A stretch of DNA of 5,856 bases from Methanobacteriota archaeon (GTDB lineage: Archaea; Halobacteriota; Syntropharchaeia; DAOWMC01). This document shows, one piece after another, positions 1 to 5,263 of this stretch; positions within the stretch are counted from its first letter, which is position 1; the number at the start of each line of letters is the position of its first letter. The notes beneath the pieces were generated by a model. That model did no database searches. It was not told the origin of the DNA and saw only the letters and a list, made by a program, of their open reading frames with translations. The stretch spans positions 1-5,856 of the forward strand of contig DAOWMC010000078.1 in assembly GCA_030643285.1 (NCBI GenBank). The letters run 5' to 3'. Both the position numbers and the translations under genes were made by a program.

Positions 1-543
1 ACTATCAAATCCATGATAGCCCCCGATTATTCCTTTAACCTCTCCTACCTCAGAAGCAATCTCCATTATCTTTTTTAGGCCAGGATGACCACAGCCAGTT
101 AATATATAAACTCCATCTTTCCCTTTTACTATAAGGGACTGTTCTTTGACCACACTGCCAATTTCACCAGTAGAATAAACTCCTTCTGCTATTTCCGTAA
201 AATCCGTAATGGGAATTATTTCCCCGGCTAAATTAAACTCTTTTTTAATTCTCTCAACCAGAGATTTAATGACAAAGATTCTAATTTTTTCACCTTCAAA
301 AGCCGCCAATCCACCAAAATGGTCCCAATGCCTATGTGAAATAACAATAGTATCAATTTTTTCTTTCTTGACCTTTAACGTCTCCATGTTGTTTAACAAT
401 ATATCCTTATCAAAGCCAGTGTCAAATAAGATATTATTTTTATCAGTGCCAATATATATAGAAACACCCCAGTCAGGAAGTAAGCTCTGGCCCAAAATCC
501 TATGGTCATATAACACTCTGATTACGGTTTCCCCATTTTTCAT
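1..543 (-). CDS. MBL-fold metallohydrolase, DHPS-like subgroup (C-terminus beyond window)
   Basis: The first 181 residues of a metallo-beta-lactamase-fold protein are visible; the rest lies beyond the left edge. Seen: an LFDTG strand-turn at residues 39-43, the metal-binding motif HRHWDH at 70-75 (family HxHxDH), a TGCGHPG segment at 149-155 supplying the next metal-ligand histidine, and GGYHGFD at 174-180, the usual IGGFH-like segment. This set and spacing match the subgroup of archaeal 7,8-dihydropterin-6-methyl-4-(beta-D-ribofuranosyl)-aminobenzene 5'-phosphate synthase (MJ0301-like). Bacterial members are mostly of unknown substrate, so only a soluble metal-dependent hydrolase or transferase can be claimed. 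The start at 543 is chosen because GGAGG lies six bases upstream. The frame stays open upstream to 762, with an ATG at 717, but that start has no Shine-Dalgarno site and the extra residues match nothing I recognise. Confidence 0.85.
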   Translation of the reverse strand, partial: MKNGETVIRVLYDHRILGQSLLPDWGVSIYIGTDKNNILFDTGFDKDILLNNMETLKVKKEKIDTIVISHRHWDHFGGLAAFEGEKIRIFVIKSLVERIKKEFNLAGEIIPITDFTEIAEGVYSTGEIGSVVKEQSLIVKGKDGVYILTGCGHPGLKKIMEIASEVGEVKGIIGGYHGFDS

Positions 544-1023
544 ATTTATCCTCCAACCAATACGTTGTATAATTAGTGAGCGTTCAACAACTATAACATT
601 TTCTCCAAGTTCAATCCTCCCGAACCCTTTACTTCCGAAGGTAATAAAATGCAATAAATCAAATACACCATCAAAACGATAAGGGCCGAGATACAATATA
701 TCAGATTCAACAAACATATGACGACATAACCGAACTAAATGAAATCTGTAACACCAATTTCTTCATGGTGCTCTCTGAAATGCTGTGCAGTAATGGCAGT
801 ATAATATAGCTTCATGATGGTGCAAAGTATAGCCTTAAACTTGCCTTTCAAAGAAGTGTTAAAAACCAACATCAATCAAACCCCTTCCTGTAGTACCTAA
901 CAAATCATTAGTCCTTCAAACACCTTAAAAACATGCAACAATTGACACACAGAGTACTCATGTGAAAATCTGTGTAATCTTGTAGTTATAGGGGGCTAAA
1001 CAAATACAAAAAATGGTGACTTT
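544..1023. other. Gene-poor spacer between ferredoxin and MBL-fold genes
   Basis: No confident gene is seen in these 480 bases. On the minus strand a 45-codon frame with an ATG (872 down to 735) has AGGGG about eight bases upstream; it encodes a basic, aromatic-rich peptide I do not recognise. Just upstream in another minus frame (about 912 to 868) lies the peptide TNDLLGTTGRGLIDV, which loosely resembles the conserved DLLG-SGR stretch of IS110-type transposases. The two frames could be parts of one decayed gene, but this is speculative. A seven-base inverted repeat, ACACAGA at 947-953 and TCTGTGT at 969-975, lies near the middle. No clear promoter was found for the MBL-fold gene. Confidence 0.4.
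550..554 (-). promoter_or_regulatory. Ribosome binding site of the MBL-fold gene
   Basis: A perfect GGAGG on the minus strand sits six bases before the ATG at 543. It decides that start over the in-frame ATG at 717, which has no purine-rich site ahead of it. Confidence 0.7.
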
Positions 1024-1037
1024 TCAATCTATCACCA
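1008..1037 (-). terminator. Possible weak terminator at the ferredoxin 3' end
   Basis: Read on the minus strand, TGGTGA (1037-1032) and TCACCA (1019-1014) form a six-base stem with a 12-base loop, followed directly by six T residues (1013-1008). The ferredoxin stop codon lies inside the loop. The arrangement fits an intrinsic terminator, but the stem is short. Confidence 0.35.
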
Positions 1038-1203
1038 CTATTGCTTTGTTCTGGCATATTTCCACACATTTTAAACAACAATCACATCTATCATAATCTA
1101 TTACCGCTTTGTTATTCACCTTTTTAATAGCATTTAAAGGACATACATTGTCGCAAGCGCCGCATCCTTTGCAATTAAGAATTGCCACCTTTGGTGTACA
1201 CAT
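1024..1203 (-). CDS. 2[4Fe-4S] ferredoxin, 59 residues
   Basis: A small soluble electron carrier. Two cluster-binding motifs are visible: CKGCGACDNVCP at residues 11-22, which is the classic CxxCxxCxxxCP, and CDCCLKCVEIC at 40-50, a second motif with one extra cysteine and no following proline. Each is followed by the typical NAI/KAI turn (LNAIKK and NKAIVV), as in clostridial-type ferredoxins of about 55-60 residues, so length and layout fit a complete protein. The ATG at 1203 is the only standard start in frame near the first motif; GGAGG at 1216-1220 is 12 bases upstream, rather far. The frame is open to 1311, and this extension adds a CGC-x-x-C segment directly before the chosen start, so the protein could be the C-terminal domain of something longer. 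Its redox partner is not evident. Confidence 0.82.
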   Translation of the reverse strand: MCTPKVAILNCKGCGACDNVCPLNAIKKVNNKAVIDYDRCDCCLKCVEICQNKAIVVID

Positions 1204-1587
1204 AATACAACCACACCTCCATCCGAATCCATTGATTAAAACACTGATACCATCTACCTTTGATCTATTGAATCCTTTATTCTCATATCCAATAGATAAG
1301 ATTCTGATCTTTCAATGTTGGCTCATCTCCAAAAACTTCAAAAAGTTTAATCAAAACCACGACCTATAGGAGCTTTGCTCCGATATTAAAAAGGTTATCT
1401 CTGATAGTGGAACCGAACAAATAATGGAACTAGGCGAAAGCGAATGTCGCACACAGGTTTAGAAAGGGTTATCGTCCCCCTCACATACGGGTTTTAAAAG
1501 GGCTCCACCCTTCCAGTTTAGTGGCAAGAGATTAAAATGTGTTTATACTTTCATATGCGTTAAAAAATCCAATGAAATGTACAAATG

Positions 1588-1593
1588 TATAAT
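1588..1593 (+). promoter_or_regulatory. Possible -10 element ahead of the comB-like gene
   Basis: A perfect TATAAT lies about 120 bases before the ATG at 1713, in a very AT-rich stretch. No recognisable -35 hexamer lies 16-18 bases upstream, so it may be chance. Confidence 0.22.
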
Positions 1594-1703
1594 ATAGATC
1601 TATTTTTATCATTTTTGTGCATATTTTTTGTCGAAAAGGAAAACTTTTTAGATGGTTCATGTTAATCTTTAATTGATAGATCATATACCAGTTGATTTCA
1701 TTT

Positions 1704-1708
1704 GAGGA
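1704..1708 (+). promoter_or_regulatory. Ribosome binding site of the comB-like gene
   Basis: GAGGA lies four bases before the ATG at 1713, a workable Shine-Dalgarno distance. It argues for this start over the in-frame TTG at 1692, which has no comparable site. Confidence 0.6.
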
Positions 1709-1712
1709 TAAG

Positions 1713-2345
1713 ATGTCAAAGATTGTTCAGAGAAACGAACTTAAAGAAGCAAACGATCAAAAGATACCGGTTATCCTAATAGATGTGCTCAGAGCAACAA
1801 GTACAATAGTAACCTGCCTTTCCAAAGGTGCAAAATTGGTGTATGTAGCCAGGGGAGCAGGTGATTGTAAGGAATTTGATGGATTGAAGATAGGTGAAGT
1901 TAAAGGGGTAAAGATCGATGGATTCGACTATGATAATTCCCCCAGTTTTCTTTTTGAGGAATATTTGGAAGAAAAAAAAATGTCCATCTGTACAACAAAT
2001 TTCTCAAAAGATTTTCAAGAGGTAAAAGATACGACTGTCTATGCCGGATCGCTTTTAAATCTTAGTGCTACGATGAAATTGGCAGCGAGTATTGATTGCT
2101 ACATCTATCCATGTGATAGGTTGGGAAAACCAACTATTGAGGACAATTTAACCTCACTTTATACGATTTCAGGACACCACCCCAATAACCGGTTAATCGA
2201 TCTCATATCCCAGGGGGAATCCTCAAAAAACCTGAAATCCCTTGGAAAGATTAAAGAAATAGAATTTTGCTGCCAATTGGACAAATTTGACTTTGTTCCA
2301 ATCTATAAACCAAGTAAAGGTGGTTTTTTTTATGAGACTTTATGA
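1713..2345 (+). CDS. comB: 2-phosphosulfolactate phosphatase family protein (ComB-like)
   Basis: This 210-residue protein belongs to the ComB family, whose founding member removes phosphate from (R)-2-phospho-3-sulfolactate in coenzyme M biosynthesis; bacterial members presumably act in sulfonate metabolism. Seen: IDVLRATSTI at 23-32 (near-invariant N-terminal motif), GEVKGVKIDGFDYDNSP at 61-77 (family GE-x-G-x-x-GFD-x-NSP), AGSLLNLSA at 111-119, IEDN at 142-145 (family LED) and CCQLDKFDFVPIY at 186-198, the usual C-terminal C-x-x-D-x-x-x-VP block. Deviations: the usual TTNGT loop reads TTNFSKDF at 94-101, and the cysteine-alanine-glycine strand before the acidic motif is YPCDRLGKP. It is slightly shorter than the usual 230-250 residues. 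Substrate may therefore differ. It is followed 65 bases later by the cysH-like gene on the same strand, probably one transcript. The start is set by GAGGA before the ATG. Confidence 0.82.
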   Translation: MSKIVQRNELKEANDQKIPVILIDVLRATSTIVTCLSKGAKLVYVARGAGDCKEFDGLKIGEVKGVKIDGFDYDNSPSFLFEEYLEEKKMSICTTNFSKDFQEVKDTTVYAGSLLNLSATMKLAASIDCYIYPCDRLGKPTIEDNLTSLYTISGHHPNNRLIDLISQGESSKNLKSLGKIKEIEFCCQLDKFDFVPIYKPSKGGFFYETL

Positions 2346-2372
2346 CTCATCCGATTCATCAATTAGATCATT

Positions 2373-2414
2373 GGTAGCAGATAGGTGGTAGCAGATAGGT
2401 GGTAGAAGATATGT
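2373..2414 (+). repeat. Three 14-bp tandem repeats across the cysH-like start
   Basis: The unit GGTAGCAGATAGGT occurs at 2373-2386, identically at 2387-2400, and with two changes at 2401-2414 (GGTAGAAGATATGT). The junctions between units create AGGTGG at 2383-2388 and 2397-2402. The second is eight bases before the ATG at 2411, the first ten bases before the GTG at 2399, so the array appears to supply the ribosome binding site. The unit is not a multiple of three. Confidence 0.9.
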
Positions 2415-2440
2415 TACAAAAAGAAGATATGTTACAAAAG
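2405..2440 (+). repeat. Two 18-bp tandem repeats encoding EDMLQK twice
   Basis: GAAGATATGTTACAAAAA (2405-2422) is followed by the same sequence with one change in the last base (2423-2440). The unit is six codons long, and the two copies encode EDMLQK-EDMLQK when read from the upstream GTG. Each copy carries an in-frame ATG (2411 and 2429). It overlaps the third copy of the 14-bp array. Confidence 0.92.
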
Positions 2441-3205
2441 AATGAGATGGATGATATTTTTGAAAAGAAGCTGGAACATTCAAAGGAAATTGTAAGACAA
2501 GCCGTAAAAGAATATGAAAAAATAGCTGTTGCCTGTTCATTTGGTAAAGATAGCATGGCTGTGGTTCATCTTGCAAGAGAAGTCGCCCCAAAAATCCCAA
2601 TTTTTTCAATATTAACGCGTTTTAAACCGGTTGAGACCCTCACATATCTGGTAGAGATGAATAATCAAATGAACCTTGACCCAGAAGTATATCTGGTGGC
2701 AGAAGAGGTGCCTTCCATACTAAAAGAAAATAATATAAATGTAAATCTTTTACCTACAAAAAAATTTGATGAAATAAGCTTGGAAATTGAAAAGACATCC
2801 GGTAAAAAAATATACGAATCAAATCCGGATATATGTTGCAATCTACTAAAAGTGGATCCGGCTAAACAAGCAGTAAAAGACCTTGATGCATGGGTCTGTG
2901 GTCTGAGAAATACTGAAGGTAGAACCAGAAAAGACTATAAAGAGGTGGAGCGGAGGGGGCTAGTAAAGATTAATCCAATATTGAGTTGGACTGAAGAAGA
3001 GGTATTACATTATCTTAAAAAAAATAAGATAGCGCTACACCCGTGGTATGGTAAAGTCTTTCCGGACGGTCGGAGAATTCGATCCTTGGGTTGTGAACCC
3101 TGCACAGTGCCCATTTTTGACAATCAGGAGGAAAGAGATGGCAGATGGCAAGGGACAAGTAAGTGCGGCGGTGAATGTGGTATACATACACAAACGCTAA
3201 AATGA
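2411..3205 (+). CDS. cysH: APS/PAPS reductase family protein with 4Fe-4S cysteines (CysH-like)
   Basis: A 264-residue sulfonucleotide reductase, which in this family reduces adenylyl sulfate (or PAPS) to sulfite for assimilation using thioredoxin. Seen: the PP-loop SFGKDS at residues 43-48 (family SGGKDS), the cysteine pair at 142-143 and CEPC at 228-231, which together are the four 4Fe-4S ligands of the APS-type enzyme, GLRNTEGRTR at 164-173 (substrate-binding arginines), and ECGIH at 255-259 near the C-terminus with the catalytic Cys256. Complete cluster plus ECGIH favours APS reductase over PAPS reductase or sulfate adenylyltransferase subunit CysD. Odd: the usual LDTG-x-LFPET stretch reads SILTRFKPVET (66-76), so substrate preference is uncertain. 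The start is ambiguous among GTG 2399, ATG 2411 and ATG 2429 inside tandem repeats; 2411 has the best-placed AGGTGG. It lies 65 bases after the ComB-like gene, likely co-transcribed. Confidence 0.85.
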   Translation: MLQKEDMLQKNEMDDIFEKKLEHSKEIVRQAVKEYEKIAVACSFGKDSMAVVHLAREVAPKIPIFSILTRFKPVETLTYLVEMNNQMNLDPEVYLVAEEVPSILKENNINVNLLPTKKFDEISLEIEKTSGKKIYESNPDICCNLLKVDPAKQAVKDLDAWVCGLRNTEGRTRKDYKEVERRGLVKINPILSWTEEEVLHYLKKNKIALHPWYGKVFPDGRRIRSLGCEPCTVPIFDNQEERDGRWQGTSKCGGECGIHTQTLK

Positions 3206-3318
3206 TGAATTCAAAATTGCATAGGTGTATTTGCGGCGGTGACAATTTTAAAGTAGGTTTTTCTCCCTACATCACACAGCACCGCCACATGTCGCACCTT
3301 AATGACTTCTTTTCATAA
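3202..3318 (+). CDS. Possible 38-residue Cys/His-rich small protein overlapping the cysH stop
   Basis: This frame starts at an ATG overlapping the cysH stop as ATGA (a second ATG follows at once), an arrangement typical of translational coupling, and ends at TAA 3316-3318. The peptide contains HRCICGGDNF at residues 7-16 and HRHMSH at 27-32, so two cysteines and several histidines could bind a metal, like half of a zinc ribbon. No Shine-Dalgarno site of its own is evident. The frame lies over inverted repeats and could be chance. I do not recognise a family. Confidence 0.25.
   Translation: MMNSKLHRCICGGDNFKVGFSPYITQHRHMSHLNDFFS
3235..3286. repeat. Nested inverted repeat after cysH (stem 1)
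   Basis: GGCGGTG (3235-3241) pairs perfectly with CACCGCC (3280-3286), and inside it GTAGG (3253-3257) pairs with CCTAC (3266-3270). This gives a two-part hairpin with no T-run on either strand, so it is not a standard terminator. Confidence 0.6.
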
Positions 3319-3345
3319 CAAGTCTTTCAAAAAAAGACATGTGGC
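3284..3345. repeat. Ten-base inverted repeat after cysH (stem 2)
   Basis: GCCACATGTC (3284-3293) and GACATGTGGC (3336-3345) are perfect reverse complements with a 42-base loop. The left arm shares three bases with stem 1, so the two foldings compete at that edge. Inside the loop, GTCTTT (3322-3327) can also pair with AAAGAC (3333-3338). Confidence 0.65.
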
Positions 3346-3373
3346 AAAAAACGTTTTTGCATCAAAGCTTTGA
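3345..3373. terminator. Two adjacent AT-rich palindromes, possible weak terminators between convergent genes
   Basis: GCAAAAA and TTTTTGC flank a three-base centre (about 3345-3361), and TCAAAGCTTTGA (about 3362-3373) is a perfect 12-base palindrome. On the minus strand the first is followed after about nine bases by seven T residues (3335-3329), so it could end nrdJ transcription. Stems are AT-rich, hence weak. Confidence 0.3.
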
Positions 3374-3396
3374 ATCTTTGGTTTTTCACATCAGCT

Positions 3397-4929
3397 TTAC
3401 AAATACTCTGTAAGCTCTTTTCCCAAATAAAGGACCTGATCCTCTTTAGAGCCATATCTATAGACCGTTATTCCTTTACACCCAAGTTTATGGGCCAACA
3501 AAAAAACATTTCGCACATCCTCTTTAGTCGCATCGAAAGGAAGATTTACAGTCTTAGCAACTGCATTATCCACATATTTTTGAAATGCAGCCTGCATCCT
3601 TACATGCCACTCAGGCTCTATGTCAAAAGCAGTAACAAATAGTCGGCGTACATCAGAGGGGATCTCCTTTATATCCTGAATCGACCCATTCTTTGAGATT
3701 CTTGTAATGAGATCTTTACTGAAGAACCCTTTCTTTTTTGCAAGTTTTTTAAAATAGGGGTTTATCTCTATAAGATGTGTTCCCTCCATCACATTACGTA
3801 TGTATGAAACGGCAAAGATTGGTTCTATCCCCGATGTGCAACCTGCGATGATACTTATGGAACCGGTAGGGGCGATTGTGCACGTAGTGGCGTTACGCAT
3901 CGAACTATGCCCCTTTGCAAGCACACTTTCTTCAAAGTTAGGAAAATTACCACGTTCTTTTCCAAGTTCCATTGATCTTTTCTTTGCCCCTTTACATATG
4001 AATTTCATTACCTTTTCGGCGATGCACAGGGCATCATTTGAGTCGTATGGTATGCCAAGCTGTATAAGCATATCAGAAAAACCCATCACTCCAAGACCTA
4101 CCTTTCTATTTGCCTTTGTCACATTTTCAATTTTTTTCAAAGGAAACTTGTTTATGTCTATCACATCATCCAAGAAATTAACGCCCTTTTTAACGATAAT
4201 GTCCAGTCTATCCCAATCTATGTCCCCATTGGATACAATCTTTTCAAGGTTTATTGAACCTAAGTTGCAGGATTCAAAGGATAGTAAGGGTTGCTCGCCA
4301 CAGGGATTTGTTGACTCTATCCTTCCAATATTTGGTGTTGGATTATCCGCGTTTATCGCATCCAGAAAGACAATACCCGGGTCACCTGTTTCCCACGCCA
4401 TTTCGACGATCAGATTGAATATATCATCTGCATGCAAACGCTTCATGACTTTTTTGGTACGTGGATTTATAAGATCGTAATCACTATTCTCCTTTACTGC
4501 TTTCATGAATTTGTTATCACAGGCAACAGATAAATTGAAATTTTGAAAGAGGGTCCTGGTACTCTTTGAACGAACGAATTCTATTATATCCGGATGATCT
4601 ACACGTAAAATACCCATATTTGCCCCCCTTCGTCTTCCACCCTGCTTAACCACATCAGTTGCAACATCAAATATTTTAATGAATGAAACAGGTCCACTTG
4701 CTACGCCTTTTGTTGATCTGACCATATCTCCCTTTGGCCTTAACCGTGAAAATGAAAAGCCAGTACCCCCTCCTGACTTGTGTACTAATGCCATATTTTC
4801 CAACGCGTCGAATATTCCCTCGATGGAGTCAAAAACAGGAAGGACAAAACAGGCACTTAACTGTCCACAAGGTGTGCCGGCATTCATCAAGGTGGGGGAG
4901 TTTGGCAAAAACTCAGAATTGGCCATCAT
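3397..4929 (-). CDS. nrdJ: Adenosylcobalamin-dependent (class II) ribonucleotide reductase, main part
   Basis: The catalytic body of a B12-dependent ribonucleotide reductase, which makes deoxyribonucleotides without oxygen. Numbered from the ATG at 4929 (510 residues): NSPTLMNAGTP at 10-20, Cys27 in LSACFVLP (one redox cysteine), HKSGGGTGFSFSRLRP at 50-65, NPCGE at 208-212 with the thiyl-radical Cys210 and its Asn208/Glu212 partners, Cys221 in ESCNLGS (the second redox cysteine; spacing as in Thermotoga NrdJ), APTGSIS at 353-359, and GCKGITVYRYGS at 483-494 near the end. The class II-type sequence with no NrdB neighbour supports NrdJ. This frame begins inside the protein: homologous N-terminal sequence continues upstream in another frame (4930-5150), so the ATG at 4929 is probably not the true start. 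The protein ends about 16 residues after the YGS motif, without the C-terminal cysteine pair many family members carry. Confidence 0.9.
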   Translation of the reverse strand: MMANSEFLPNSPTLMNAGTPCGQLSACFVLPVFDSIEGIFDALENMALVHKSGGGTGFSFSRLRPKGDMVRSTKGVASGPVSFIKIFDVATDVVKQGGRRRGANMGILRVDHPDIIEFVRSKSTRTLFQNFNLSVACDNKFMKAVKENSDYDLINPRTKKVMKRLHADDIFNLIVEMAWETGDPGIVFLDAINADNPTPNIGRIESTNPCGEQPLLSFESCNLGSINLEKIVSNGDIDWDRLDIIVKKGVNFLDDVIDINKFPLKKIENVTKANRKVGLGVMGFSDMLIQLGIPYDSNDALCIAEKVMKFICKGAKKRSMELGKERGNFPNFEESVLAKGHSSMRNATTCTIAPTGSISIIAGCTSGIEPIFAVSYIRNVMEGTHLIEINPYFKKLAKKKGFFSKDLITRISKNGSIQDIKEIPSDVRRLFVTAFDIEPEWHVRMQAAFQKYVDNAVAKTVNLPFDATKEDVRNVFLLAHKLGCKGITVYRYGSKEDQVLYLGKELTEYL

Positions 4930-5150
4930 TTTGTAAAAATCATCACTTATTTGATCAATATCCGGTGTTTTACTATACTTTTTTCAGCCAAAGCTACTGT
5001 CTTTGCTACCCTTGAAAACATCTGGGGCGGTGTCTCGATTATTTTTCCCTGATTGTTTCTTTTAAGATACCTTTCATCGAGTACTTTTTTTGCATTAATC
5101 GAGAGTTTTTGGTCAGGGTGTTCAACAGTTTCAAAAATCTTTTTGCCCCC
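4930..5150 (-). pseudogene. nrdJ: N-terminal part of nrdJ, out of frame with the main part
   Basis: On the minus strand from 5150 to about 4985 a frame reads VEHPDQKLSINAKKVLDERY, then GKIIETPPQMFSRVAKTVAL, which is the standard NrdJ N-terminus (family: LSENA-x-x-VL-x-x-RYL ... ETP-x-x-MF-x-RVA). At the A-run (plus-strand TTTTTT, 4979-4984) it leaves frame; one additional A would join it to YSKTPDIDQISDDFYKMMAN leading into the main part. Upstream the frame hits TAA at 5151-5153, with no standard start codon between that stop and the MF-x-RVA segment; a second missing A in the run at 5140-5144 would join it to yet another open frame. Either the gene is genuinely broken or two homopolymers are under-called in the assembly. 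Confidence 0.75.
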
Positions 5151-5153
5151 TTA

Positions 5154-5263
5154 TGTCTACACGTTTCTTTCCATAAATATATGCTCTTGATTATTTTAGC
5201 GTATTTGTTTGGCCAAATAAGACCGGTTAAATCCTGATAGAAATGTCCTAAAACAATTTTGGT
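5154..5263 (-). other. Open frame between the glycosyltransferase stop and nrdJ
   Basis: Directly after the glycosyltransferase stop, the same minus frame stays open for over 70 codons, reading for example GHFYQDLTGLIWPNKYAK and then IYLWKETCRHKGAK, before leaving frame near nrdJ. It has no standard start codon. It could be a continuation of the glycosyltransferase cut by a stop, the true nrdJ leader read past a missing base, or a fragment of another gene. I do not recognise it. Confidence 0.3.

Larger units (their letters stand above)
1204..1712. other. Gene-poor region with possible coding remnants
   Basis: No complete gene is supported. Minus strand: the ferredoxin frame is open from 1311 to 1204 and reads like protein (for example DGISVLINGFGWRCGC just before the ferredoxin). 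A different minus frame just upstream reads LIKLFEVFGDEPTLKDQ before stopping. Plus strand: a frame at about 1370-1462 reads IKKVISDSGTEQIMELGE and ends at TAG, without a start codon. These look like pieces of degraded genes, or noise. A five-base hairpin GGAGC-TTT-GCTCC lies at 1369-1381. The stretch 1440-1530 is richer in G and C (runs of G and C around 1476-1510) and could form RNA structure, but I could not match it to a known RNA family. A perfect TATAAT lies at 1588-1593. Confidence 0.35.

Noticed and set aside
209..682. Plus-strand frame of 157 codons
   Set aside because: It is the antisense of the MBL-fold gene, whose motifs are unmistakable on the minus strand; the plus translation matches nothing and is low in complexity.
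544..717. N-terminal extension of the MBL-fold protein to the ATG at 717
   Set aside because: The ATG at 543 has GGAGG at six bases and the usual family N-terminus; the ATG at 717 has no ribosome site and the added residues fit no family pattern I know.
1109..1369. Plus-strand frame of 86 codons over the ferredoxin
   Set aside because: The minus strand there encodes a ferredoxin with two cysteine motifs; the plus frame is its shadow plus spacer.
2373..2440. CRISPR-like or phage attachment repeats
   Set aside because: The units abut without spacers and have different lengths, so they are plain short tandem repeats.
2340..2609. Minus-strand frames across the cysH start
   Set aside because: Their repeated LLFVTYLL-type sequence is only the antisense of the tandem repeats, and the PP-loop lies in the plus frame.
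3015..3245. Minus-strand 76-codon frame at the cysH end
   Set aside because: It is antisense to the CxxC and ECGIH part of the reductase, which is clearly coding on plus.
3800..4480. Plus-strand 226-codon frame inside nrdJ
   Set aside because: It is the shadow of the conserved catalytic core of nrdJ, including NPCGE, on the opposite strand.
4976..4988. Classic programmed -1 slippery heptamer in nrdJ
   Set aside because: The zero-frame codons are GAA AAA AGT, which do not form the canonical X-XXY-YYZ pattern, so slippage remains only a weak alternative to an under-called A-run.
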